64,000 bases of DNA from Syncephalis fuscata. Taxonomy: Eukaryota; Zoopagomycota; Zoopagomycetes; Zoopagales; Piptocephalidaceae. Where the stretch lies: NCBI GenBank assembly GCA_025786725.1, contig JAHLTZ010000012.1, positions 310,001 to 374,000 of the forward strand, read 5' to 3'. The notes under the pieces were generated by a model. The model did not search any database and had not been told where the DNA came from. It saw only the letters and a program-made list of their open reading frames with translations. The position numbers were made by a program, and so were the translations under genes. How positions within the stretch are numbered: position 1 is the stretch's first letter; each line of letters opens with the position of its first letter. Shown here one piece after another: positions 10,417 to 22,123 of this stretch.

Positions 10417-11760
10417 TTAGTTCTGGCCGGGCATTTCTGCCTGACTCCACTTACTCTGCCCTGCCCCCATTGCTTGACTTGTTGGACTGTTGACTGCAAA
10501 CGTGTTTATACTCATTTGCGTTGTCTTTTTTGGCTTTAGTTGTCCCAGCTGCTTTAGTCGTTCAGCTGGTGTGTGTGTCGCATCGTCCATTTCCATGTCG
10601 TTTTCATTGCTGTAGTCTTCTTCTGTTTGGTGTTGACTTGTCATCTCTACGTCTTCTCCGTCTTCTACCTCTACCTCTCCCTCTTCTCTCTCTCCCATTG
10701 CTGGCTCATCTTCCAGCGCCATTCCTTCTTCCATGTCACACACCATTGTCTCTACTGCTCCTTCTTCCGGCTTTTTGGCTGCTGCCGCTACTATGGCTAG
10801 CTGCTTCGCTGTCTTCTCTAGCTCTTCCGTTTGGCGTCGCGTTTTCACACCCCCGCTAGCTAGATTTATTCCTGCTACTGGTCTTGTCTTTCTTTGTCTT
10901 CCCTTCTTTGCTGGTGGTGGTAACTCTTGTTCTTCTTGTTGTTCTTGTTCTTCTTCTTCTACTACTACTACTGCTACTGCTACCTCTCCTTCTTCTCTTT
11001 CTTCTTCCTCCACCATTTCATTTTCTTCGTCTTCGTTCACATCTGTTGCTTCTGGCGTTTGCTGTTCTTCTTGTTGCTTTTCGTGTTCAGCTGTCACTGT
11101 ATTGTTGGCTGGTGCTGTGTTTCTCTGCTGCCAGCTTCCCGATGTACAGTCAACTGCGATATGTCCCACCATGTGGCACCTAAAGCACGCGTCTCTTCTT
11201 CCGATCTTCAGCATCATCGCCCCCACTCTTATTCTTGTCGGTATTTTCTTCTCGTCTGCTTCGACTTTACACACTACTATTGGAGACTCTAATACGCAGT
11301 CATAGAATCTCTTTTCTAGTCTGTGTATCGCCCAGACTTTGCTGTTTGGCCCCAATTCTTCTCTTAATTTTTGTGCCACGTGCTCCAACTCTGTTGCCGC
11401 GTCCACCCCTATCACTTTCAGTGGTATTGGTGCTGGCCCTTCATAGCTTCTTACTTTGATGTGCTCTTCTCCAATATAAAAGCCTTCTCTCACCATCAAA
11501 TTTACTTGTTGTTTGGAGAATAAGCTAAACACATATTCCCCTGCTGCATTATCAATACTGTACTTGATTTTTTTTCCTTCTTTTAATTTCTTAACAATCG
11601 CCTGCGCGACTTCTGCTATTCTGTTAACATTTGTCATCTGTACCCCGATACAATGCTTCAATACTCTTTCCTTTCTTAATTTCTCCGCTTCGCTTTCCAT
11701 CGTTTTCACAATGTTGTTTGTTACTTTTTCTGAGTAAAGCTGACGCTGCTGGGTTGTCAT
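10417..11760 (-). CDS. LINE ORF1: Gag-like nucleic-acid-binding protein
   Basis: An intact 447-residue product starting at MTTQQRQLYSEK. The open frame extends upstream only through a GTG that lies inside the target-site duplication, so this ATG is the sensible start. The N-terminal half is a basic Gag-like domain ending in one CCHC zinc knuckle (CFRCHMVGHIAVDC). The C-terminal half is disordered, with long Glu runs, a basic patch (KKGRQRKTRP) and Met/Gln-rich ends. In related LINEs this protein coats the element RNA. It ends in ordinary TAA-type context before the A-rich linker. Confidence 0.9.
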   Translation of the reverse strand: MTTQQRQLYSEKVTNNIVKTMESEAEKLRKERVLKHCIGVQMTNVNRIAEVAQAIVKKLKEGKKIKYSIDNAAGEYVFSLFSKQQVNLMVREGFYIGEEHIKVRSYEGPAPIPLKVIGVDAATELEHVAQKLREELGPNSKVWAIHRLEKRFYDCVLESPIVVCKVEADEKKIPTRIRVGAMMLKIGRRDACFRCHMVGHIAVDCTSGSWQQRNTAPANNTVTAEHEKQQEEQQTPEATDVNEDEENEMVEEEEREEGEVAVAVVVVEEEEQEQQEEQELPPPAKKGRQRKTRPVAGINLASGGVKTRRQTEELEKTAKQLAIVAAAAKKPEEGAVETMVCDMEEGMALEDEPAMGEREEGEVEVEDGEDVEMTSQHQTEEDYSNENDMEMDDATHTPAERLKQLGQLKPKKTTQMSINTFAVNSPTSQAMGAGQSKWSQAEMPGQN

Positions 11761-11819
11761 TTTCTTGATGTCTTTTTCTTCTTTTTTTCCTTTGAAAAAA
11801 TATAAATGGAAAGAGTTTT

Positions 11820-11838
11820 TAGGTTGCACTGTATATTA
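11820..11838. repeat. LINE target-site duplication, right copy
   Basis: Identical over 19 bases to 4773-4791. It marks the 5' boundary of the minus-strand element, so ORF1's leader is only 59 bases long. Confidence 0.93.
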
Positions 11839-12320
11839 ATTGATTATACACTAATTATATGATATGTACTGTGTGTATCAACAACTTAACATTAATAGGA
11901 TGCAAGTGAACCCGCAAGGCAATTATTTAGGCGCTAATCAATTGTTCTGCACTGTTTTTTAGCAATAATTTAATATTAATAGGCAGTAAGTAACATCATT
12001 CGTATTAGTCGCCTGTGCATTAATTGCACTTTGCCCACCTTGTGTATCGACAACTCTAGATTAATAGTAAGTGGTTTTTTATGTTACTCGAATATAAACC
12101 AATGACATACTATGTAATGTGTGTATTAATAATCTAATACTAATACGCAGTATGTAATATTGCATATTAATTGCCTACGCATTAACTGCACGACATAAAC
12201 TGTACGCATTTAACAATATTAATAGCTGGCAAGTAGGATTACGTAATGCTAATTCATTCACTAATGATATGGCATGTTCTATTCGCTTCTAACAATTAAA
12301 CATTAACCAAGTAAATATGT
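11820..12320 (+). repeat. Intron-like ~83-bp repeat array, plus orientation
   Basis: At least five further units follow the LINE. Each has a 3'-splice-like end ((c)taat...taatag), exactly three bases, then a 5'-splice-like start: tag|GAT|gcaagt (11899), tag|GCA|gtaagt (11982), tag|TAA|gtggtt (12067), tac|GCA|gtatgt (12146), tag|CTG|gcaagt (12225), aac|CAA|gtaaat (12307). Boundary spacing is 83, 85, 79, 79 and 82 bases. The unit resembles the one at 27.9-28.8 kb read on the other strand, for example a shared tgtgta...ctaata...attaata stretch. Two donors begin with gc, an accepted alternative splice start. Whether it is transcribed is unknown. Confidence 0.7.
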
Positions 12321-12735
12321 TGATATTGTATTTTTAAACAATTTTATTTTATTACTTATAAAACGATTACTCATTTTTAACAAAATTAAACGATATGGTT
12401 TAATGAATAGTTATGTGAAGACTTGCGCTTATCCAGTACAAGCTAAACACCTAGCTTTGATTCAAAATGTAATTATTTATGATGGTTATACAGTTAAAGT
12501 AATTATAAACTATTTATGGTAGATAGTTATGTTTACCCTGATCCTTGATTAGGCTGACCAATTCAGTCGATTAGCCGTTTCCTGGCTACTCGCTCCTTGA
12601 TATAACATGCACACGCATCTTTCTTTCACTCAGTTTCGTTTTTTGTGGATGCATTCGTGCCACATAACTCCTATACACAACCATAAGCATCTGTCTTGTT
12701 GTTGTTTGAGATCAAGTCGGCAATAATAGTAATAA
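12321..12735. other. Intergenic region upstream of the amino acid transporter
   Basis: About 415 bases without a gene. The last 150 bases are less AT-rich and probably hold the promoter and 5' leader of the downstream gene. No clear TATA element or other site can be named. Confidence 0.4.
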
Positions 12736-14628
12736 ATGTCGGAGCATATTCAAGAGCAGGGCCATGACAATATGGAATTGGACAACTTGCTATCGTCCGA
12801 CGGCGGTGGTGAGGGCAATCATATAGAAATGACCGGCCTTTCTACCGGCGAAAACGGCCGGCCACGACGCCGTAGCAGTGTACGATCCTCGCCACGGTCT
12901 TCGTTTAGCTTTGACTTTGAATCGCCCTACCAGATTCCGTTGGCGCCAACGTCGCTTCGTCCCAAAGCGCTTACTCGATTCCCCGTCACACTTAATCTAA
13001 TGCACGGGCTTGGTTTAATCGTGGGCGTAATTATCGGCAGCGGGATCTTTGCCGCACCTGGTCTCGTATTACAACGGGCTGGGTCGGTAGCGGGTGCAGC
13101 GATTGTATGGACACTGTGCGGTTTTATTGCAATGTTAGGTGCAGCTTGTTACGCGGAGCTTGGATGTGCACTGCCTACATCGGGTGGGGAGGCCGTCTAT
13201 CTAGAACGTGCATTTGGTGAGCTGGCCGGATTTCTATACGAGTGGACTGCATTGGTTATTATGAAGGTGAGAGAAAATGCATTTATTTATCATTGCATTA
13301 TAGTAAGTGATTGATACTAATGAGTGAGTAGCCGGGCGGTAATGCAATCATTTTAGTCGTATTTGCCGATTATTTCTGTCGGGCAGTTATAGGAACAACA
13401 CCGGCCGATTGGGTAGAGAAAACGGTATCCGTGGCATTATTAGTGCTAGTAACAGCCATCCACTGTTGGAGTACGAAAGCTGGAGCGGCCGCCCAGTCAT
13501 TTCTTACTTTATTGAAACTGCTTGTCGTAGCTGGTGTTGGCGTGACCGGTCTGTGTGCTCTTATATTTCAAGATACCATTGTAAAGCAATCAGGCAATTT
13601 TAGCGATGTTTGGAAAGGCACATCAACCGATCCTGCCGACTGGGCCATTGCATTTTACACCGGCCTTTTTGCATACGATGGATGGTAGGTGGCAATAACT
13701 GCAAGTGATTATAGCTGCCATATTAATATAACGATAACAATAGGAATAATCTTAATTATGTGACTGGAGAACTTCATAATCCAGGACGCGATCTTCCTAT
13801 ATCAATTGGCCTTGGATTGCCGGTTGTTATGGTGTGCTATTTATTAGCAAATCTGGCCTATTGTGTTGCTTTAACTAAAGAGCAGATTGTCGCTTCAGAT
13901 ACCGTAGCTATGGTAAATAGTTGATTATAATGAATTATACAATACTGACTATTAGATTAGGACTTTGCTGTTCGGTTATTCGGCCATGTTGGTGGTCTGG
14001 TACTGGCAGCCTGTGTGGCCATGAGTACATTAGGCTCGATTAATGGCTCATTATTTACAAATGCTCGCGTTATTCATCGGGCTGCCACCCGTAAACATCT
14101 TCCAGTAATGTTTTCTCATTTACACCCCCATAGAAAAACACCCATTGCCGCATTATTACTTCAAGTAGCCATCACACTTATATGTGTCGTTGTAGGTAAC
14201 TTTGAATGGCTGGTGCGTATTTGCGGTGTAGTGGCCTTCATATTCTACGGTGGATGTGCAGCTGCTGTACTCATGCTTCGTCGTAATGAGCCTGAACTTG
14301 AACGGCCAGTACGCGCGCCGTTATTCGTCGTATGGATCTTTCTACTCTGTGCAATAGCGCTGGAAGTGATTACCATTTGGCGACAGCCCATAGAAGCACT
14401 TATTGGACTTGCTACACTATGTAGCGGCTTATTCGTATGGATAGTTGCGCTACGACGACAACAATTTATACAAAGTAAGTATTGGCACAATGAATACTAA
14501 TAGCATAACTAACTAATTGAACAATAGCTATACAACGAGCAGGTCGATTTATTGGACTAGGTAATTGGTCAATTGGACGAACTACATTCGGTTCTGGCTA
14601 TGCACGACAAACAGACGAGACATCGTAG
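12736..14628 (+). CDS. SLC7 (LAT/APC) family amino acid transporter
   Basis: Five exons (12736-13266, 13332-13684, 13744-13912, 13961-14474, 14528-14628) join in frame to about 555 residues. After a ~75-residue polar N-terminus the core begins with VGVIIGSGIFAAPG, the substrate-binding first helix of APC transporters. GAACYAELGCALPTSGG and YDGWNNLNYVTGELHNP are typical of L-type (SLC7) carriers, as is STLGSINGSLFTNARV. About 12 membrane helices are expected. The family exchanges neutral or cationic amino acids across the plasma membrane; animal members pair with a heavy chain, and none is encoded nearby. Substrate is not predictable from this sequence. No frame breaks are seen. Confidence 0.92.
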
Positions 14629-14738
14629 TTGTTATTAAATAGTTAAAGCTATTTATTTGTTTTACTTGATCTACAATTTTTTATGTATGCACGCTGAAAA
14701 TAAATGAAATATAATAGAAGATGGAAAATAAGCAATTA

Positions 14739-16029
14739 TTAAAAGCGATATAAATGCTGTAACTGTTGAATGATGCCAGCCACTGTTCGATTGCACTGTT
14801 CATCGATAAGTAATTCATAGCAAATAATACGAATTTGTTCGGGTAGTAGCAGTCCTTTTAAAGAGTTGGCAGACTTTTTGCTGTTGAGCCGCGTCTTTTT
14901 TTGTAAAGAATCGGCTATTTGTCGATCCAATTCATCTCGACCACGCATATCGAGTACGTGGCGTAGACTTTTAAGTCTGACTAGTAGCTCTTGAAGAAAT
15001 TCGGATCGCTGAGGCTGTGACGCTACAGCACAAATAGTCATTAAAATTCCTTCAGCCGCCACTAATTTTGGCAACTCTAAATCGGATTGACCAACATTAA
15101 GTAAAGTGAAATCCGAGAGTAGCGGATGTTCAAAAAAACTGTTAAGCAGAGCGTGTAGTTCAACTTCTTCTAGTCGGCCATCGGCTGCTTCTTGGCACAT
15201 TAGATGGGCTGTATTCATTAGAATGGGTAAATGTTTAGCGACATCAGAGAATTCACGGAACCGCGGTAATCGATGGTCTTCTCGTGTGCAGAGTCGAGCA
15301 GCCAGTCGACACAAATGACCAGCTAGTAGGTGAGATTGCGTACTACGGCGCATACCACTAACAACAAGGTCGACCAGCCTTTCGAATGGTTCACGGAACG
15401 TCACAATACCTTGGTCACCGAAACGAACAAGTAGTGGTCGATACGATGAACTAGGATTTTCACAAGTATTCATAAGTTGAGTGAGTAATAGGTAGTTACG
15501 TTCACGGGTGTTTAAACAAAATAATTCTATGCAATTACTGCGTACTTGTGGTGTTTCCAAAGCTACTAGCAATATTTTTAGCTGTTCGTCATCGGTAAAT
15601 CTTAGCCAAGCCGGTGCATCTGTTGTGGTAAGCAGTGAGAGCGATGATGTTGAAGAGGATGCCGACGCCGATGATGGTGGTGACGACGAGTAGGCTGAAT
15701 GGGCACCACTTCTATAAGTACTAGAATCGTTTTTATTGCGTATTGTCCATAGGGTGCATTGCTGGATGTGGCACACAAATACTTTGTGAAAAATTACGAT
15801 TCATTTGTGGTGATGGCATAAGAATCTGACTCTGTGTACGTCTTATTGATACTGGATTAGTCGATACAGTAGTCTCTTCAACCGTTAGTTCATCCACCAC
15901 TAGTAAGGTAGCTGGTTCCGTTGTCGGTTCCATTACCGTTACCGCTGTTGTTGTCGTCGTAGATGGAGAAGCAAAACGCATAGGCGTCTGCGGTAGATTT
16001 GGCAACGACGTCTTGCTAGTTAATTGCAT
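14739..16029 (-). CDS. Unrecognised helix-rich protein with disordered N-terminus
   Basis: I do not recognise the family. The main frame (14739 to about 15790) encodes a Ser-rich linker and then about 290 residues of Leu-rich, helix-like sequence (for example ILLVALETPQVRSNCIELF and LLVRLKSLRHVLDMRGRDEL) that could form an armadillo-like fold (inference). An overlapping upstream frame (to 16029 at the first ATG, open to about 16092) encodes a Thr/Ser/Pro-rich segment of coding character. It must join the main frame near 15.75-15.80 kb either through an intron that I cannot place with confidence or across a +1 frame error. The gene is divergent from the sirtuin gene. Confidence 0.6.
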
Positions 16030-16170
16030 GCTATGGTTATACGTAGAATTTAATGTGGACACGACAAGAATAAACGAGCAAAAACTTAATATCTAAGCAA
16101 AGAAAATATCAATGAATCAATGGTTGCTAACGAAAGAAAAACACGGCTGTCTGTGGTTGCTCTCCCTTAC

Positions 16171-16191
16171 TGTCTGTCTGTCTGTCTATAT
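16171..16191. repeat. CTGT microsatellite
   Basis: Short tandem CTGT units in the region upstream of the helix-rich gene. Confidence 0.6.
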
Positions 16192-16266
16192 CTGACTAGC
16201 TGTATATTTGAATGTATATCGCTCTGTGTCTCCACTTTTTCAAAAATAATACGCTCCTTATAACCG

Positions 16267-16422
16267 TTACCTTTCAATGTACATTCCCCTGATAGTCATC
16301 TGTTTCCCCTTAATATAATCAACAGCCATTGGATATTGGCCAGGAACAGGATCAAGGAGAGCGTATTCGCCTTGACCATGACCATCAATTCTATATGGTA
16401 AGCTTTCCATTCGTTCATTCAT
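16267..16422 (-). CDS. Possible small protein, 51 residues
   Basis: An uninterrupted frame reads MNERMESLPYRIDGHGQGEY and continues through LLDPVPGQYPMAVDY to a TAA stop. Composition and the preference for T in third positions resemble real genes here and not random AT-rich frames. I recognise no family, and there is no signal peptide or membrane segment. The opposite strand also has an open stretch flanked by splice-like bases (acceptor before 16326, donor gtaagc at 16398), so a 5' exon of the sirtuin transcript is an alternative. Moderate to low certainty. Confidence 0.35.
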   Translation of the reverse strand: MNERMESLPYRIDGHGQGEYALLDPVPGQYPMAVDYIKGKQMTIRGMYIER

Positions 16423-16946
16423 TTAGTCATTCCGGTCTCTTCAAACTTGCTACCATGCATGTCGGTCATCTTGTTGTTTGATCCATCTAAACGCCGATCC
16501 CTGCAACCCGTGTAAAGCAATGCAATAGCACTGATTATAATGGCAAATATACTGTTAATAATTATCTAATACTGATTTATTAAACTGGTTCATTTAAACA
16601 CAATAACAGTCATGGTGCTATTAACTTGCTCTATTATTGTTATTAATAACTAATCAATTAACTATTGATTATAATGTGTAGTACAGAATGATGCTTTAGA
16701 GTTTATTAAACAGGCAGTCCAACTAATTGCAGCCAATAAGCAACTGAACATCTTGATGTTTGATTGGCTATTAATGATCATTTTCAGAATGGATTGCAAA
16801 CACACACACATATTTCTGCTTTAGCCTGTCTGTATTCACTTCTCTACTCTTTGGTGCTGTCTTGCACATTGTGAAAATAGTTTGTATTTTTGTCGATTGT
16901 GGTTTATAATGTCAAGTTCTACTAAAGGTATTGTAGCAAGTGTGAG
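16423..16946. promoter_or_regulatory. Region between divergent genes, sirtuin upstream region
   Basis: About 520 bases with no convincing protein frame apart from the 51-codon ORF next to it. It should contain the sirtuin promoter, but no specific element can be identified. Confidence 0.3.
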
Positions 16947-18781
<1,835 letters not shown>

Positions 18782-18997
18782 GAATAGCCAGCGATTTAGC
18801 TAGTAGTTAATATAGCTGGCCACTTTAGTTTATCGCAATATTTACAGTGTATGATGAAGATGTAATAAACTTTATGCAATAATATGCATTGATTTACATA
18901 GACGCTGCCGTATAACGGAACATACATGAGTGGGTACAAATTGTGAAGTGGTAGCTAAAATAAAATTGGATAACCATAATAGTATATTGAATAGTAG

Positions 18998-21081
18998 TTA
19001 GACATGATCGATATGTTTAGCTGTATTGGTGTTAAATGGTATTGAATGCTGATCAGTTGCTACTGTTACCGATGTATTCGTTGGATCAGTGCAAGGCTCA
19101 ATGTCATTATTCGGTGGGGGTGGTTCTACCGGATACGGTGTATTTTCTGGTGTTTGTGTAGTTGTTTCTGAGCTAGTATCTTCAATAAATGACTGTGCAG
19201 TAATGGTGGATACTGAAGAGGGTAGTAAATCATCATCGAAGTGATATCCAGAACTCTCCCAGGTGGTACTACGTGAGGACCAATTACGGCTTCGTGGCTC
19301 CAATGATTCTAATGAGTTATCGTCTGCATAGTAGATATATTTCTTTGGGGGCATAGAGGCATATTTCATTGATCCCGTACCTAATGGCGATACAATGACG
19401 GATGGTAAACGATGGGCTACTGCCTTTACATCAATTTCTTGCACCTTTGCTATAATTCACAATAGCGTTAATATCAATATAAGTGCAAAATGTGTAAATT
19501 GTAATAGCTACCTTGAGGAATTGTATCATTATTGATTATAATGGTATTTGGTTGATGTTGTTGTGATTGGTGGTTGTAATTTTGCTGTTTCTGTTGTGAC
19601 TGTTGTTGCGATAATGATTGATGGTGATGGTGATTATGATACATTGACTGAATACCCGAATCAATAGTAAAATCATAATCTGCATCAACTGCGTAAACTC
19701 CCGAATAAGTGTATAGATCAGATGTACTACTTAATCGGCTTATCGATGCTGGAGGTGGAAATCGATAAAGATTCGATGACTCTAACTCGCAAGCTGTAAA
19801 TGGATCCTGAGAAGCCATTAGTTTTTGGTAGGGCGGCATACTAATAAACGCGTTATTTTTTCTACTTAATAGTGTTGTTATATTATTCACAGTAGTGCGT
19901 TGTGACAGTGACGCTACTGACGCTGGTGAGGAGGAGGAGGAGGAGGATTCGAGTCCTGGCTGTTCAGTAACTGTATCTAGTCGTGTATCTTGATAATCAC
20001 CTATGGGTGGGTGAACGGTGTAGCCACCACCAGTGGAAGAGAATTTTTGTTGATTGCCGAGTCGATTAAATGGTTTATTGTTATGTGTTGATGCGGCACG
20101 AGCTACACCACCTGAAGATTGAAAAGCAGCTGCTGTCTGTTGTGACTGCGATGGATGTGGTGGTGGTGAGGATGATGATCCTGATGGTAACGCAGATGGT
20201 GGCGGTGGCGGTGGCGGCCGTGTTGGATAGTGGCAGTGTTCAAAATTACTTGTATTGCTTAATTGTTGATGATTAGAAATGTTCTATAAAGCACATCAGC
20301 ATTATTAAATTGTTTAAATAACGAATACTTTGTTACTTACACTATGAAATCCAGATCTTGATGATATAGATTTACGTTGACATTCAATTTTACCCGATGA
20401 GTAATATTCATCACTACTGCGTGCTATTGTTTGATTGTTAATAGCGACGGTGCTATTTGTACTAGCTACACCCCATAGATCGGCGTTGAAGCGTTCCTCT
20501 ACCTTCTTGCGTCGGTGGCGACGATAAGTGATGATAGCACCAATTACTAGCATGGCAAATACCAACCCACCAATAATAGCGCCACTTACAGCGCCGCTGG
20601 ATATATTGGATGTACCATTACTGCTGCTGTTACTATCGGCAGCAGCCGCAATAGCGGTATGTGTATCGTCGTGACTGGATCTATCGCCATATGACGCACT
20701 GGGTCGAGGATGTCGAGTAAATGAGCCGGCACTACGTGTCACATGCATGGTTTTCTCGGCCATAGGCATATGTGCCATGGAGGTCATGGTGGCCGGTGTG
20801 GTCATAGTTGAATGGGCAGTTGGTGTGGTAGATGGTGGCACCGACGAAGATGATGACCATCGACGAGCGTGTCGTTTAGGTTGAATGTACTGGGCGGCAG
20901 AAAGTAAATCAGCTATATTTATACCTTTAACCATCAGCGGTGACGGTATCGCCGCATGCTGTTGTTGTCGTGGCGGTGGTGGTTGTAAATTGGTTCTAGT
21001 TTGAGCCATAACCACGAATAGCGCATCAATTAGCCAAAGTTGTAATAAAGATAATATAAATAGAAATATACGACATATCAT
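18998..21081 (-). CDS. Single-pass membrane protein with Ser/Thr/Pro-rich tails
   Basis: Three exons (20341-21081, 19512-20283, 18998-19449) give about 654 residues. A hydrophobic signal sequence (RIFLFILSLLQLWLIDALF) is followed by about 150 polar residues rich in Ser, Thr and Met with NGT and NIS glycosylation sites. One membrane helix (IIGGLVFAMLVIGAIITY) comes next, then a basic stop-transfer (RRHRRKK) and a long disordered cytoplasmic tail with poly-Pro, poly-Ser, poly-His and Gln-rich stretches. No enzymatic domain is seen. The shape resembles cell-surface sensors or mucin-like receptors (Wsc/Mid2 type in fungi), but there is no diagnostic Cys-rich domain, so this is only a structural analogy. 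Confidence 0.75.
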
Positions 21082-22123
21082 TGGTAAAGTCGTTTACAAT
21101 ATATGTATATATATTGAACACAGATTGTATATCTAACTATGTTTGCAACAACAACAACAACAACAACAACGGTATAATAATATAATATAATACGCTAATG
21201 ATGTTTATAATGATCGCTTTGTCTACTTTGTTGTATACGCGTGGCTAGTGTTAATGCAGCGAAAATAAAAACAGTAATAGCAGTGGCAGAATAAGATAGT
21301 GTTTTAGTTCCACTAGTTCTATACTAGTCCATAAAAGACGTTGGAAATTAAAGTGCCGGACGTAATGCTGGTCAATTCAACAAGGAATAGGGATAGTCGC
21401 GGTAGCATCCCTTCAATAAACCATACAGGTGTACACGTCATGAGTACTATTAGATTACGCCGATGAATGTTAACACGTCCAAAAAGGAGATAGCATCATT
21501 TCAAATACTGCTTTATTAAGGGGAAGCGATAAGCGATTATTTAGCCGATCCAGTAAGCTGGATAAAAGAAAAGGGACCTTGTTACGACCCTTATTATTAA
21601 TATTTGCTAATAAACGCTCCCTTGAAGTACGGCATAGGCCGTGCATAGGTGTAAATAAACATAAGATATAAGATATAAGGCTTGTGTGACAATAAATAAA
21701 CACGTAGTTTGAATGATTCATAACAATTAAAAACATTTAGTAATCATTACAAAGTTAACAAAGTTAATTAGTTAGCTAATAATTATATAATACACCTTAT
21801 ACACCCAATAAATATCAACCCAGCCCCCATTTAAACAAATATGAAATATGAAATATGAAATAAACAAATGCAGGAGCACATAGACTCAGGAGCACATTGG
21901 GTCTTAGGAATTCGTGCCCCTAAAATGCAAGGAAAGCATTATGAATAGCCGTGCCAATGCAACATTAAACATTAAACATTAAGCAATAACACACGTGTAA
22001 TAACATCAGTAATTGAAACTCTGCTATTAGTATTATTATAGATGCACGGAACAATCAGGTAAACGTGGGTAAAATTAGCTGATAATAATGCTTATCAACT
22101 AAGCACACAAATGGCACCGATAT
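21082..22123. other. Intergenic stretch, no gene recognised
   Basis: About 1 kb of AT-rich sequence with a (CAA)n microsatellite near 21147-21170 and short AAATATG repeats near 21840-21862. No convincing coding sequence is present. It holds the upstream region of the membrane-protein gene and the 3' flank of the signal peptide peptidase gene. Confidence 0.5.

Larger units (their letters stand above)
4792..11819 (-). mobile_element. Full-length non-LTR retrotransposon (LINE with RNase H)
   Basis: The 7,028-bp element is bounded by a perfect 19-bp target-site duplication. Read on the minus strand it has a 59-base leader, ORF1 (Gag-like, zinc knuckle), a very A-rich linker, ORF2 (endonuclease, reverse transcriptase, RNase H, zinc knuckle), a short 3' UTR and a tail of AAAAT-type repeats. 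This layout matches the RNase H-bearing LINE group (I, Tad and related clades); Tad elements are the common fungal members. I did not assign the clade by alignment. Both ORFs are uninterrupted, so the element may be active. Its base composition is clearly less AT-rich than the flanking DNA. Confidence 0.95.

Noticed and set aside
5001-11737. Numerous plus-strand open frames within the LINE
   Set aside because: They are antisense shadows of ORF1 and ORF2, with Ser/Leu/Phe-rich composition and no motifs.
11761-11829. Upstream extension of LINE ORF1 to a GTG at 11829
   Set aside because: The GTG lies in the target-site duplication and so is not part of the element.
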